Numbered from the stretch's first letter, positions 28,382 to 38,532 are shown. The stretch is DNA of 64,000 nt from CAWAYH01 sp963786195 (GCA_963786195.1 CAWAYH010000003.1:230839-294838); one strand, 5' to 3'. The notes: a model not told the origin generated them from the sequence alone. Numbers and translations: made by a program.

Positions 28382-29707
28382 TCACCTCCGCCGTCCACCA
28401 CCGCCGACCGCCGCCGCGAGCCACCCCTGCTGCTGAGAGCCGCGGCTGCTGCTGGCGTTGGCGCGGTTGCCTCCGCCCGAGCTGCCACTGAAGGCGCTGC
28501 TGCTCGGCGACCCGGAGCTGCGCGGAACCTCGCGGCTGCCGACGCGGTCTCCGCCGCCGCCGCTGCGGTTGGCGCCGCGTCCCTCGCGCCCGCGCTCGAC
28601 GCCGGCGCTGCGGTTGGCACCCGCGTCCCTCGCGCCCGCGGTTCGCTCGCCGGCGCCTGCCTGCCGATCCGCTCCGCTCTGCGCTGCTGCGGTCCGCGCG
28701 CTCGACTGCCGTGACGCCAGCGAGTCGCCGCGCGCCGTTCCACCGTACCGATCGGCTGTGGCCCTGTTCGCGTACGGCGCGCCGCCCCGGTGCGCCGAAT
28801 TGTGCTGCCACTTGTTGAGTTGCCCGACCCGATTGCCGCTGACGTTGGTGTTCCGTTGATGTTGTTGTTGCGGACGAAATTGTTGTTCACGTTGATGTCG
28901 ATGTCGTTGCCTCCCCATCCGCAGCCCCAGCCCCAGCCGCCGCCGCCCCACGCCGCGCCGACGGCGACGCCGACGCCGAACGAGATCATGCTGCTGGCGA
29001 TCGACGGCGCCCGTCGGGTACGGCGGGTAGTAGATCGGCGGGTACGGATAGATGGGCGGCCCGTAGACCACCGTCGGACTGTACGACGGCACGTACACGA
29101 CTTCAGTGCTGGCTGGCTCCACGACCACCACGGTCTTGTTCTCGACGACCTTGGTTTCCACCTTCTGCTGTTCGTTCGACGTGAGCGCGCCGGTGCCCTG
29201 CGCTTTCTTGCGCATGCGCTGCACCGCGTCCATCACGTCGCTTTGCTGCGCGAGAAAGGCGTTGCCGAGATCCGTCGTCCACTGGATGTCGTTCGCCAGC
29301 CGACTGACGACGTCGGGAAGCACGACCATCGCCTGAATGCTCGGATCCCAGGGCTGCTTCAACGCTGCGTCCGTCAGCGCCTTGTCCTTGAGGTTCTTGT
29401 TCTTCTCCAGCCACTGCTGAAGCTGGATGATCTCCAGCGGATACGTCGACGCCACGAGCGTCTGGCTCAGCAGCGGATCCGGATACAGCGCGATGGGCGC
29501 CACCAGGGAATCCAGCTGGTCGGCGGGAATCGTCGCGGCCGCCGGCTCGGCTGCGGCCTGGGCCGGCTGTTGTGTCGGCGCCTGTGGCGCCGGTTGGGCG
29601 CGCGCGCCCGTACCGGCCGGGACAAGGAGCGCTGCGCAGACGAGCGCGACCGACCGGGCCGCATTGGTCCTAAGGTGCAGTGCCGTTCGAGAGATGGGTC
29701 CTAGCAT
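28382..29707 (-). CDS. DUF3300 family secreted protein with Gly/Arg/Ser-rich tail (frameshifted)
   Basis: About 440 residues. The N-terminal half shows DUF3300: QLDSLVAPIALYPDPLLSQT, LVASTYPLEIIQLQQWLEKN, DVVSRLANDIQWTTDLGNAF and VYVPSYSPTVVYGPPIYPYP. A membrane-like Gly/Trp stretch (GVGVAVGAAWGGGGWGWGC) and NDIDINVNNNFVRNNNING follow in a neighbouring frame. The C-terminal 150 residues are low-complexity Arg/Gly/Ser/Ala with RGGAPYANRATADRYGG. Breaks lie near 29005 and 28860. It precedes and is coupled to the DUF2950 gene. A signal peptide-like region (ALVCAALLVPAGTGARA) implies export. Role unknown. Confidence 0.83.
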   Translation of the reverse strand: MLGPISRTALHLRTNAARSVALVCAALLVPAGTGARAQPAPQAPTQQPAQAAAEPAAATIPADQLDSLVAPIALYPDPLLSQTLVASTYPLEIIQLQQWLEKNKNLKDKALTDAALKQPWDPSIQAMVVLPDVVSRLANDIQWTTDLGNAFLAQQSDVMDAVQRMRKKAQGTGALTSNEQQKVETKVVENKTVVVVEPASTEVVYVPSYSPTVVYGPPIYPYPPIYYPPYPTGAVDRQQHDLVRRRRRRRRGVGRRRLGLGLRMGRQRHRHQREQQFRPQQQHQRNTNVSGNRVGQLNKWQHNSAHRGGAPYANRATADRYGGTARGDSLASRQSSARTAAAQSGADRQAGAGERTAGARDAGANRSAGVERGREGRGANRSGGGGDRVGSREVPRSSGSPSSSAFSGSSGGGNRANASSSRGSQQQGWLAAAVGGGGRRR

Positions 29708-29876
29708 ATCGATTACCTCGTCCTTGCCACCGCTAGGCCTCGGCCAGACGCGTGCTCGAGATTCGTTGTACCCCTCGATACTACTTCAGACCGGCACACG
29801 GCCGCGCGCAATTGGTCCAAGGTCCAATGGCCGGCCGCGTCGGCGCGCCGTTAGAGGGCTCGAGACAATGCGACCA

Positions 29877-32800
29877 TCACGAGGCGCGCACGAGTTCGAC
29901 CGCCATCTGACCTGATGTCACGTAGTCGATCTTGCCGGTGCCGAGGATCGGCACCTTCGGCACGGGCACGATCGTGCGCGGCACGAAGATCTCGGGAAGT
30001 CCGGCCTCGCGCGCCGCGGTCGCCAGCGCCGCGCGGCTGGCGTCGGCGCGTTCGGTGACGAGCACGAGCTGCTCGCCGCGCTTCGGGTCGGGCACCGCTC
30101 ACGACCGCGTGCTGCTCGTCGGGCCAGAGCTTCGCCACGAAGTCTTCGACGGCGCCGAGCGGCACCATCTCGCCCGCGACCTTCGCGAAGCGCTTCGCGC
30201 GCCCCTTGATCGTCACGAAGCCCTCGGCGTCGATCTCGACGATGTCGCCGGTGTCGTACCAGCCGTCCGCCGGCGGCTCGAGCACGCCCGGCTTCTCGGC
30301 GCGCAGGTAGCCGAGCATCACGTTCGGGCCGTGCACGAAGAGCCGGCCGCCCTCGTCGATGCCCTCGACCGCTCGAGCCGATGCTCGAATGCCCGGCAGC
30401 AGCCGGCCGACCGTGCCGGCCTTGAAGTGCATCGGCGTGTTCACCGCCAGCGCCGGCGATGTCTCGGTGGCGCCGTAGCCTTCGAGGATCCGGATGCCGA
30501 ACTTCTCGAACCACACGCGCCGCGTCTCGGCCTTCACGCGCTCGGCGCCGGCGAAGACGTAGCGCACCGAGTAGAAGTCGTAGTTGTCGGCCACGCGCGC
30601 GTAGCCGGCGAGGAACGTGTCGGTGCCGAAGAGGATCGTGGCGTTGACGCCGTAGACGAGCTCGGGAACCGTCCGGTAGTGGAGCGGCGACGGATACAGG
30701 AACGTGCGGACGCCGGCGAGCAGCGGCAGCAGCAGGCCGCCCGTGAGCCCGAAGCTGTGAAACACCGGCAGCGCGTTGAAGACGATGTCCTTCGGGCTGA
30801 TGTCGACGACGGATGCGAGCTGATGCCGGTTCGCGAGCAGGTTGCGATGGCTCAGCACGACACCCTTCGGCGTGCCCTCCGAGCCGGACGTGAAGAGCAC
30901 CACCGCGGGATCGTTCGCGCGGGCCGCGGCTGTGATCGGGCCTGGCGAGCATCGATCGCATCAGCGCGCCGAGCCGCGACACGACGCCAATCTCCCGCTT
31001 GACGTCTTCGAGGTAGAGGATCGTCGGCATGCGGCTCGAGCGCCGCCACCAGCGCCTCGAGCTTCGCCTTCTCGACGAACGTGCGCGCCGTGACGATGAG
31101 CGCGATCTCCGCGCCGCGGCACGCGGCGATGCGCCGACGCCGGGCCGGTCGAGAAGTTGAGCATCGCCGGCACGCGCCGCTCGGCCTGCAGCGCGAAGAA
31201 GGTGACGAGCGACGGCGCGCGACGTCGGCAGCAGCACGCCGACGCGTTCGCCCTCGCGCGTCCGCTGCGCCAGCACACCGCCGAGCGCATAGCTGGCGGT
31301 GATCAGACCCCGGTAGCTCATCGGCCGCATCTCGATGTCGTCGGCGACGAGGTGGCCGCCGCCGTGCTGGTGGCGCGCCTCGAGCAGCGCGTCGAACAGC
31401 GTGGTATCGATGCGCGCGGTCGCGAACATCGACTGCACCATCTCGTCGCCGAGCGCGCGGCGCAGCGCGACGCGGCGCGCGCGGCCGGTCACGCCCTCGG
31501 GCGCCGTCAGCCTGCGCGGCGGCAGGATGCGGACGCGAATCCGCGGAAACAGGCGCCGCCGGACCTTGCCGGCCAGGCGCGAGAACGGCGTGAACTCCAC
31601 GCCGTCGATGCGCACGGGCAGCAGCGCGGCCTTGGTGCGCTCGGCAATGACCGCGGGCCCTTCGTACACCTTCATCAGCGAGCCGGTCGTCGTGATGCGG
31701 CCTTCCGGAAAGATGATGCAGGCCGAGCCGGCTTCGACCGCGCGGATCATCGCGCGGATCGACAGCGGATTGGTCGGATCGACCGGCAGCGCGTTGACGA
31801 ACACGAGGAACGGCTTCGCCCACCACTGCTTCGCGATGAGCGTGTCGACCGCGAAGATCGGATCGCCCGGCAGGAACGCGCCGAGCAGCAGGCCGTCGAG
31901 AAACGACGCGTGGTTGGCGGCGATCACCGCGTGCGGCAGCGCCGCACGCGCGTGCTCGAGCCCCTCCACTCTCACGCGGTAGAGCAGTCTGAGGATCAGC
32001 CGCAGGAGGCTCTTCGCCAGCGTCCGCCGCAGGATCCACGCCGCCACGAGCGCGACAGGGATGGTCAGCAGCCCGCACAGCGCGAAGAGCTCGCCCATCG
32101 TCAGCCCGCGTGCGAGGAGCGCAGCGGCGCCGACCGCGGCGATCGTCATCGCCAGCGCGTTGATGATGTTGTTGGCCGCGATGACGCGCGCGCGATGCGC
32201 CGGCTCGCTCTCGTGCTGCAGGATCGCGTAGAGCGGCACCGTGAAGAGACCGCCGGCCATCGCGACGCCGACCAGGTCGACGAGAATGCGCCAGCTTCCC
32301 GGCGAGCGCAGGAAGACCGATACGCGTCGCGAGTTCTGCGGCCGACGCGCGGCCGGCGCTGGCCGCGTGCAGATCCAAGGCGAAGAACGCCATCGCGGCG
32401 GCAGCGACCGGCACGAAGCGGGCGCTCACCTCGCCGTGCAGCAGCCGCTCGGCGAGAATCGATCCGATGCCGACGCCGACCGCGAAGAGCGCCAGCATCA
32501 TCGTCACCACCTGCTCGTTGGCGAAGAGCACGTCCTTGGCAAACGACGGCAGCCCCGACACGACGGTTGCGCCGAACAGCCAGAACCAGGAGATCGCGAG
32601 GATCGGCAGCAGCAGCGCCGGACGCGACGTCACGTGACCGACGACGGCGATCGTGTCGCGCAGCAGACGCGGGCGCGGCGCATCGGCAGCCGAGGACGGC
32701 GCCGGCGGGATCTGACGCGCGGCAAGCCAGCCCAGGACCGCGCAGACAACGCCGCAGCCGCCGACGATGAGCGCCCCGTTGGCGAGCAGGACGACGCTGC

Positions 32801-33296
32801 CGCCGAGGATCGTGCCGAGCAGGATCGCGAGGAACGTGCCCGCCTCGATGAGCGCGTTGCCGGCGACCAGTTCGTCGTCGCGCAGGTGCTGCGGCAGCAG
32901 CGCGTACTTGATCGGGCCGAAGACGGTCGAATGCGTGCCGAGGCAGAAGAGCGCCGCGAGGAGCAGCGGCACGCTTTCCCGCCAGAGGCCCACCGCGCCG
33001 AGCGCCATGATGCCGATCTCGGCGACCTTGACCATGCGCGCGATGAACGACTTGTCGACGCGATCGGCCAGCGTGCCCGATGCGCCCGAGAAGAGGAAGA
33101 ACGGCGCGATGAAGAGCGCGCCGGCCATCATCACCAGCGAGGCGGCGTTCAGGCCCGACTGCTCGGCCAGCCGGAACGTCACCACGATGCCCAGCGCGCT
33201 CTTCAGCAGGTTGTCGTTGAAGGCGCCGAGGAACTGCGTGACGAACAGCGGTGCGAACCGGCGGGCCGTCAGGAGCTGGACGAGAGGCGATCGCAT
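29877..33296 (-). CDS. Fused lysophospholipid transporter / acyltransferase / acyl-ACP synthetase (LplT-Aas type), frameshifted
   Basis: A single polypeptide of about 1,140 residues. First comes an MFS flippase domain: [38 protein letters not shown]. Then a PlsC domain: [20 protein letters not shown] (HX4D) and [20 protein letters not shown]. Last is an AMP-forming ligase: [20 protein letters not shown] (P-loop), [32 protein letters not shown] and the C-terminal lysine region [19 protein letters not shown]. It would bring lysophospholipid inward and reacylate it at the inner membrane. Breaks lie near 32330, 31250, 31000, 30940 and 30100. ATG 33296 follows TAGGAGATC. The TetR gene upstream is 11 bp away in the same direction and likely controls it. 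Confidence 0.87.
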
Positions 33297-33307
33297 GACG
33301 AGATCTC

Positions 33308-33884
33308 CTAGACGGATTTCACGGCGGCCCACGCCGCGGCGACGAGACGTTCACTCATCGAACCCATGCGGGATGGCAGCCGGCCGTAGGCGGCAAACGT
33401 GACCGGCTGCAGCACGACGCCGAAGACGAGTGCCGTGGCGAGGTCCGGAGGCTGGTCGGGAATCTCCTTCGACGCGATGCCGCGCTCGAGCACCGTGCGC
33501 ACGACGTCGACCGGCGTCGGCGTTCCCGGCGCGAGCTTGCTCAACTGCCCGTGCTGCACGAACAGCAGGAACCGGAAGAGCGTCGGGTTCTCGTCGTGCG
33601 CGCTGACAGAAGCCGCGAATCATCGCCGCCAGCTTGCCGCGCGCCGTCGTCTCGGCGTCGGCGAGGGCCTCGAGCCGGCCCGCGAACTCCACGTAGTGGC
33701 GCTCGAAGACGGCCCACACGAGTTCGTCCTTGCTGACGAAGTGGCGATAGAGCGCACCCTCCGAAATATCGACCGCGCGGGCGATGTCCCGCACGCTGGT
33801 TTCGGCCACGCCCTTTTCGACGAAGAGGCGGATGGCGGCCTGCTCGATGCGGTCGCGCGTGTCGGTGAATCGATGTCGCGGCAT
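33308..33884 (-). CDS. TetR family transcriptional regulator (one frameshift)
   Basis: About 192 residues. The helix-turn-helix is RDRIEQAAIRLFVEKGVAET then SVRDIARAVDISEGALYRHF and VSKDELVWAVFERHY, classic TetR. The ligand domain continues in the neighbouring frame after an indel near 33600 (MQHGQLSKLAPGTPTPVDVV to RLVAAAWAAVKSV). It is the first gene of an apparent operon with the LplT-Aas gene, and a palindromic operator lies 41 bp upstream of its ATG. It probably senses a lipid or acyl molecule, by analogy with TetR regulators of membrane-lipid genes; that is inference. Confidence 0.85.
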
Positions 33885-33924
33885 TGCCCTGTCCTCAAAC
33901 TCACTCGCCCACGGATGGGCTATG

Positions 33925-33946
33925 TGTGAGTAAACGATTATTCACA
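33925..33946. promoter_or_regulatory. Palindromic TetR-type operator
   Basis: TGTGAGTAA-acga-TTATTCACA is a 22-base dyad with one mismatch between half-sites (TGTGAgTAA / TGTGAaTAA). It lies upstream of the tetR-like gene in a locally AT-richer stretch. It is the expected size and position for an autoregulatory TetR operator controlling the tetR/LplT-Aas operon. Confidence 0.7.
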
Positions 33947-34000
33947 TTATCCCGCAAAGCCCATCCGTGTCAACCGGTACCCTGAACGGGGACCGTACCC

Positions 34001-34036
34001 TTGACAGCCGCGATGTGTACCGGTACAACATGTACC
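34001..34036 (+). promoter_or_regulatory. Sigma70-like promoter overlapped by BlaI/MecI-type operator
   Basis: TTGACA (34001-34006), a 17-base spacer, then TACAAC (34024-34029) form a -35/-10 pair. Two overlapping dyads cover it: TGTACC-GGTACA (34016-34027) and GGTACA-aca-TGTACC (34022-34036). TACA/TGTA half-sites are the hallmark of BlaI/MecI/CopY operators. The predicted start of transcription falls at or next to the ATG at 34037, so the mRNA would be leaderless or nearly so. Confidence 0.72.
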
Positions 34037-34445
34037 ATGACACAACGTCGCAGCTCCGGTGCGCGTCTGAAGGCGCCGCTCACCGACCTCGAGAACGACG
34101 TGATGCGCGTTGTCTGGGATTCGGGACCGTGTTCGGTCGAGGCTGTCTACGAGGTGGTCTCCCGGAGTCGCGATCTCAAGGAGACGACCGTTCGCACGTT
34201 GCTGCGCCGCCTCGAGGTCAAAGGGGTACCTGCGCCACGAGTCGGAAGGACGCGCGTACCTCTATCGGGCCACCGAGCCGTCGCGCAGCCTGGCCGCGCG
34301 GGCGGTGCGGGACATCATCGATCGCTTCTGTCAGGGCTCGGTGGAGGAGCTCGTCAGCGGCATGGTCGAGGCGAAGGCACTGAGCCAGGCCGAATTGAGC
34401 CGCCTCGAGGAATTCGCCCGCGAGCGGCGGAAGGGGAGCAAGTAA
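34037..34445 (+). CDS. BlaI/MecI/CopY family repressor (one frameshift)
   Basis: About 136 residues. The winged helix is LTDLENDVMRVVWDSGPCSV, EAVYEVVSRSRDLKETTVRT and LLRRLEVKG-YLRHESEGRAYLYRATEP. The dimerisation helix is FCQGSVEELVSGMVEAKALS. A single extra G in the GGGG near 34226 breaks the frame between KG and YLRHE. In BlaR-type systems cleavage by the partner metalloprotease within the repressor relieves repression. It starts at ATG 34037 with no Shine-Dalgarno, right behind its operator, and its stop is immediately followed by the ATG of the M56 gene. Confidence 0.87.
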
Positions 34446-36005
34446 ATGCCGGCGCTCTTCGTGGAAGTCGCCGTGCGAGCCGCGCTGATCGCCCTCGGCA
34501 CGGCCTGCATCCTGTGGGCGTTGCGGATCAGGACGGCTGCCGTGCGACATGCGGCCTGGACGACCGTCGTCATCGCAATGCTGTTGCTGCCGATCTGGTC
34601 CGTCGCCGGTCCGAAGGTACGTCTGGCCGTGCTGCCGGCAAGCGCGGACTCACGGGACTTCGACTCGGCTCCGGCGAATCTCGCACCCCGGCCCCCGGTG
34701 ACGTCCGGACCTGCACCGATCGCGGAGAACGCGTCAACGGTCAGCGATTCTGCACGAGGCCTGTGGATGTTCATCGCTGCGTACTTGTTCGGGGTATCGG
34801 CGCTGCTCATTCGGCTGGCGATTGGTACAGTGCACGCGGACAGACTGCGCCGACAGGCCGTGGTACACGCAGGACGCGCCACCAGCGCGCGCTGCGCCAC
34901 GCCGATCACGGTGGGATGGCTGTCGCCCGTCCTGATTCTGCCTCAAGGATGGGAGCGCTGGTCCGCTGCGCAACTCGATGCCGTGCTGACCCATGAGCAC
35001 GAGCACGCGCGCCGGCACGATCCGCTCGTCCAGTGGCTCGCGCTCCTCAACCGCGCGATCTTCTGGTTCCACCCGCTGGCGTGGTGGCTGGAACGAAGAT
35101 TGGCGAACCTCGCCGAAGAGGCCTGCGACGCGGCGGTGATTCGGGCGGGACATTCACCGCAGGATTACTCCGACTACTTGATCGACATGGCGCGCGCGCT
35201 CAGGCGCCACGGCAGACGGCTGAATGTCGCCGGGATGGCGATGCCCGGCGGCGGCCTGCCCGACCGGATGCGACACATCTTCGAGGAGGGGCTGATGACG
35301 CCAACACCACGTACGCGGGTGATCTGCACTTTGGCCTTCTGCACGGCGTCGTCGGCGATCTTCGCCGCTGGCATGTTGGCGCCGCGGCTGGCCGTTGATC
35401 GCCCGAAGGCCACTGCGGTCGCACAAGTGAAATCGGATGCCCTCCTGCCCAAACCGGCGCCGGCAAAGCCTGCGCAGCAGCCGCACGCCGTAGCGAGCCT
35501 GGTAGACCACCCTCGTCCACTCACTCCTAAACGCGTAGAAGGCAAGCCGAGGTCCGTCAGCATCACGGACTTTACCGGCACCTGGGTGCTCGTCTCCAGC
35601 ACCTACGCCGGCCGCGGGCGAGGCGGAACCGGCGTCTACGGCGTTGAACGCGAGGTCAAGGTGAGTATCGCCAGTGGCGCTCCCGTCAACTGCGGCACGG
35701 AGTGCACGATTGTCCAGAACGCCAGGACGCTGACCATCTCGCGTGCCGATCAGCCCGGTTCGACGCCGCCCGACGTCGGTATGGTGGTGCTGAACCTCGA
35801 CGGGAGCGAGAGCACGATCACCCAATCCGACGGCGGTGAGTTCGCCGCACACGCGAAGCCCGACGGAGGCACGCTGGTCGTCACGCGCGACATGACGTAT
35901 TCCTTCGTTACACAGACGCTGTCCCTCGAGGATGGCAAGCTGAAGGTTGTCACCAGATTCAGCAGGGCCGATGCACCGACGACGCTGACGTATGTGAAGA
36001 GATGA
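34446..36005 (+). CDS. M56 (BlaR1/MecR1-type) membrane metallopeptidase with lipocalin-like C-terminus
   Basis: Intact protein of 519 residues. N-terminal membrane helices (ALIALGTACILWALRI; TTVVIAMLLLPIWSVAG; FIAAYLFGVSALLIRLAIG) flank a zinc protease site: LTHEHEHARRHDPLVQWLAL gives HExxH as HEHEH, and LANLAEEACDAAVIRAGHS supplies the third ligand (EEACD). A further helix (ICTLAFCTASSAIFAAGMLA) leads to an outer domain SITDFTGTWVLVSSTYAGRG to VTRFSRADAPTTLTYVKR, which resembles a lipocalin-like beta domain instead of the penicillin-binding sensor of BlaR1. With the adjacent BlaI it should form a signal-triggered derepression pair; the ligand is unknown. Confidence 0.85.
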   Translation: MPALFVEVAVRAALIALGTACILWALRIRTAAVRHAAWTTVVIAMLLLPIWSVAGPKVRLAVLPASADSRDFDSAPANLAPRPPVTSGPAPIAENASTVSDSARGLWMFIAAYLFGVSALLIRLAIGTVHADRLRRQAVVHAGRATSARCATPITVGWLSPVLILPQGWERWSAAQLDAVLTHEHEHARRHDPLVQWLALLNRAIFWFHPLAWWLERRLANLAEEACDAAVIRAGHSPQDYSDYLIDMARALRRHGRRLNVAGMAMPGGGLPDRMRHIFEEGLMTPTPRTRVICTLAFCTASSAIFAAGMLAPRLAVDRPKATAVAQVKSDALLPKPAPAKPAQQPHAVASLVDHPRPLTPKRVEGKPRSVSITDFTGTWVLVSSTYAGRGRGGTGVYGVEREVKVSIASGAPVNCGTECTIVQNARTLTISRADQPGSTPPDVGMVVLNLDGSESTITQSDGGEFAAHAKPDGGTLVVTRDMTYSFVTQTLSLEDGKLKVVTRFSRADAPTTLTYVKR

Positions 36006-36008
36006 CTT

Positions 36009-36671
36009 TCAGCGCAACGGCATCGTCCACTCAATCGAGTATGCGAGCACGAACAGAGCGACTCCAGGCACAAGCCAGATGAACAACCAATCGGTGACAT
36101 GCTTCATCTGCTTCTGTTTCAGCACGACCGCGTACGCGCGCTGGTAGTCGCCGGCGATCCGCATCATGTCGCTCTCTTCCAACTCACGCGAAAAACACAG
36201 AATCGGATCCGTGTCCGTTCCCTGAGTGGCCAGCGCATCAATTCGGCCGGCCCGCGGGATGGTGCGCGTGATGATTTGATAGGCGGCGTAGTGATCGAGA
36301 ACCGCCTTGATGTCCTCGTCGCTCTCGTGCGATTTCAACATCGAAGTGAGGGCGACATCACCGGGCCAGAACTGCTCGAGCTGTTTATGCGGCTCGAGCA
36401 CCCTCGTATTGGTGACGGTCCACGACCGTCCCTCCTTCAACGTGACGGTGTAAGGCAGACGGCAGGTGTCGCCATCCCACGTCTTTGTGGTCATGAGCGC
36501 CATGACCTCTGCGACTCTCGGGTCCGCCGGCAGGTAGTCGGCCCTCGGCCGGGGGTGGTCAATCGAGCGAGGAAACTGGCGGTACCCCAACCAGCCAGCC
36601 ACCAACGTCCAGAGGACCATCACCACGGCCCACACGCGTTGCCACCCGTTCAAGCGGCTGAACACGCTCAC
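36009..36671 (-). CDS. Hypothetical protein with N- and C-terminal membrane anchors
   Basis: A protein of 220 residues from GTG 36671, preceded by GAGGAGAG; an ATG lies upstream at 36707. One helix near the start (VWAVVMVLWTLVAGWLGYR), a soluble middle part (YLPADPRVAEVMALMTTKTW to DYQRAYAVVLKQKQMKHV), and a final helix (WLFIWLVPGVALFVLAYSIE). No family recognised. The central domain should face the periplasm if both helices anchor it. It converges with the M56 gene with only three bases between stops. Confidence 0.6.
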   Translation of the reverse strand: MSVFSRLNGWQRVWAVVMVLWTLVAGWLGYRQFPRSIDHPRPRADYLPADPRVAEVMALMTTKTWDGDTCRLPYTVTLKEGRSWTVTNTRVLEPHKQLEQFWPGDVALTSMLKSHESDEDIKAVLDHYAAYQIITRTIPRAGRIDALATQGTDTDPILCFSRELEESDMMRIAGDYQRAYAVVLKQKQMKHVTDWLFIWLVPGVALFVLAYSIEWTMPLR

Positions 36672-36788
36672 GTGTCTCTCCTCGTTCGCTGGGGGCTTCC
36701 TTCCCATGGTAGGGATGTCGCGAGGAAAACACAAAGGGTGGGTTCGACACCTGCTAGGATCAGGCAGTTATCTAGCCCCGGAGGCTGC

Positions 36789-37358
36789 ATGGCGGACGAT
36801 TTCCTGTCTGGCAAGAAACGCGCGCACGAAGAGGAATATTTTCAGAAGAAGGACCGCGAGCTCATAGAGAAGGCACGACAGCAGGCGAAGGCCCAGCAGA
36901 ACCTGCGCGAGCTCGGCGAGCGGGTAGGCGTCACCGATCCGGAGGTGAGCCGCGAACTCGCCGAGCTGGGATTCACACTGGAAACGGTGAAGCTGCTGCC
37001 GCTCATCCCGATCCTGGAAATCGCGTGGGCGGAGGGCGGGGTGACCGACGCGGAACGGAAAATGGTCGTCGACGTCGCACGCGAGCGCGGGATCGAGGCC
37101 GGAAGCACGGCGGACCGCCAGCTCGCGGATTGGCTCGATCGGCGACCCGAGGAAAGCCTGTTCCGCCGCGCTGGGAGGCTGATCAACGCTCTGGTCGAGT
37201 CGGGAGGCCGCTTCGACCTCACGCCGGACGACATCATCAAGTACTGCGAGGCGATCGCCGACGCGTCGGGCGGTCTCTTCGGGATTCGACGCGTCTCGTC
37301 CGACGAACGTGCGACGCTCAGTCGCATCGCGAACGAGATCAAGAGCCGGCAGAAGTAG
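36789..37358 (+). CDS. TerB-like (tellurite-resistance/DjlA N-terminal fold) protein
   Basis: Intact, 189 residues, ATG 36789 after CCGGAGGCTGC. A charged N-terminal coiled coil (KKRAHEEEYFQKKDRELIEK then ARQQAKAQQNLRELGERVGV) precedes a TerB-type helical domain: KLLPLIPILEIAWAEGGVTD, AERKMVVDVARERGIEAG and EESLFRRAGRLINALVESGG. No signal peptide or membrane segment, so it should be cytoplasmic. The TerB fold is associated with stress and metal-ion responses, but no ter partners are nearby. Role unknown. Confidence 0.72.
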   Translation: MADDFLSGKKRAHEEEYFQKKDRELIEKARQQAKAQQNLRELGERVGVTDPEVSRELAELGFTLETVKLLPLIPILEIAWAEGGVTDAERKMVVDVARERGIEAGSTADRQLADWLDRRPEESLFRRAGRLINALVESGGRFDLTPDDIIKYCEAIADASGGLFGIRRVSSDERATLSRIANEIKSRQK

Positions 37359-37370
37359 CTCGCGTCACGC

Positions 37371-38532
37371 TCATGCGACCGCCTTCCAGCGTAGGCGGAT
37401 GAGGCATGCGGCAATCAGTACGGCACCGACGCTGACCGCCGCCAGCTCCACGAGGCGGAGGTAGAGCGTGCGCCGCAGCAGGTCGAAAATCGTGAAACTC
37501 GTGAGAAAGAAGCCCGTCAGCGCGACCGCGCGCCAGCCCGTCGACAAATCGCGCCATCGATCGACGAGACAACATGTACCCGGGCAGCCCGAGCAGGAGC
37601 ACGTAGTCCCATCCTTGCGGCGACAGAAGCGGAATCAGAACGACAAAAGTACGACGCCTCCAGATAGTTCGGCTCGGCCACCTGTCGGCGCCACAACATG
37701 ACAACGCCGCCCGCCGCCATGGCGGTCACCGCCGAACCGAGCGCAAGGGCGCCGGCCAGAGGGCCCGGCCCGATCCACTTCGCCCACATCGAGGCGAACG
37801 AGATGTTGTCGGCCACGAGAAGATTGGGCCTCGTGGTGTCGGTGACGGTGCGATACCACTCGTGCAGCAACGTCACGTTGCCATCCCAGCCGTAGGTCAC
37901 GGCCGGCAGGATGAGGCCGGCCACCATGACCAGCGTGAACGGGACGAACGGACGCCATCCAAACGTTCGGGCCAGCCACGGCACCAGCACGAGGGCATAC
38001 GGTTTGACGAACACGCCGGCGGCGATGGCGGCTCCAGCCGTGAACCCCCGACCGTGCTGCGCGGCGATCACCGCGCCAAGCAGCAGCAACCCGACCGGCA
38101 AATTGAATTGTCCAAACGCCAGCTCCTTGACGAAGAACTTGCCGGTGAGGAGAACCGTGAGCCACACGAGCACCCGCGATGACAGTCGCCGATCGGGCAG
38201 AGCGAACAGCGACAACCGCACGAACGCGAAGGCCATGGCGGCCAGGTCAGCGTGAACCAGGCGACCTCTGCGACTTCCTTGGGCACCCATGTGAAGGGCA
38301 CCATGAGCAGCGCGAACGCCGGCAGATACTTGTACTGGTAGTGACCATCATCCGGCCTGTACAGCGGCTCGTGGGCAACGAAGCGCGCGGCCGCGGTGTA
38401 TGGCACGACGAAGTCGACAAGCTCCGCGCGCTTGAAGCGGACGAGGCCGTACGCACCGGCGACGACGAGCACGATCGCTATCGCACGGACGAGCGACCTC
38501 AGCCGGGATGGCACGCAGACAGCGTACCTCAC
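37371..38532 (-). CDS. GT87 (DUF2029) polyprenyl-phosphate glycosyltransferase, frameshifted
   Basis: Multi-pass membrane protein of about 385 residues in three frames. The N-terminus from about 38532 has LRSLVRAIAIVLVVAGAYGL then ELVDFVVPYTAAARFVAHEP and DGHYQYKYLPAFALLMVPFT, the catalytic-loop region of GT87. The middle holds GKFFVKELAFGQFNLPVGLL and AAGVFVKPYALVLVPWLART, and the last part LLSPQGWDYVLLLGLPGYML. The final helix RTLYLRLVELAAVSVGAVLI ends at TGA 37373-37371. Breaks lie near 38240, 37645 and 37520. Likely adds mannose or another sugar from polyprenyl phosphate outside the membrane. Divergent from the GT9 gene. Confidence 0.83.

Noticed and set aside
31157..33311. Long forward-strand frames of 537 and 356 codons
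   Set aside because: They are antisense shadows of the LplT-PlsC-ligase gene; Arg/His-rich composition without domains, while the reverse strand has clear family motifs.
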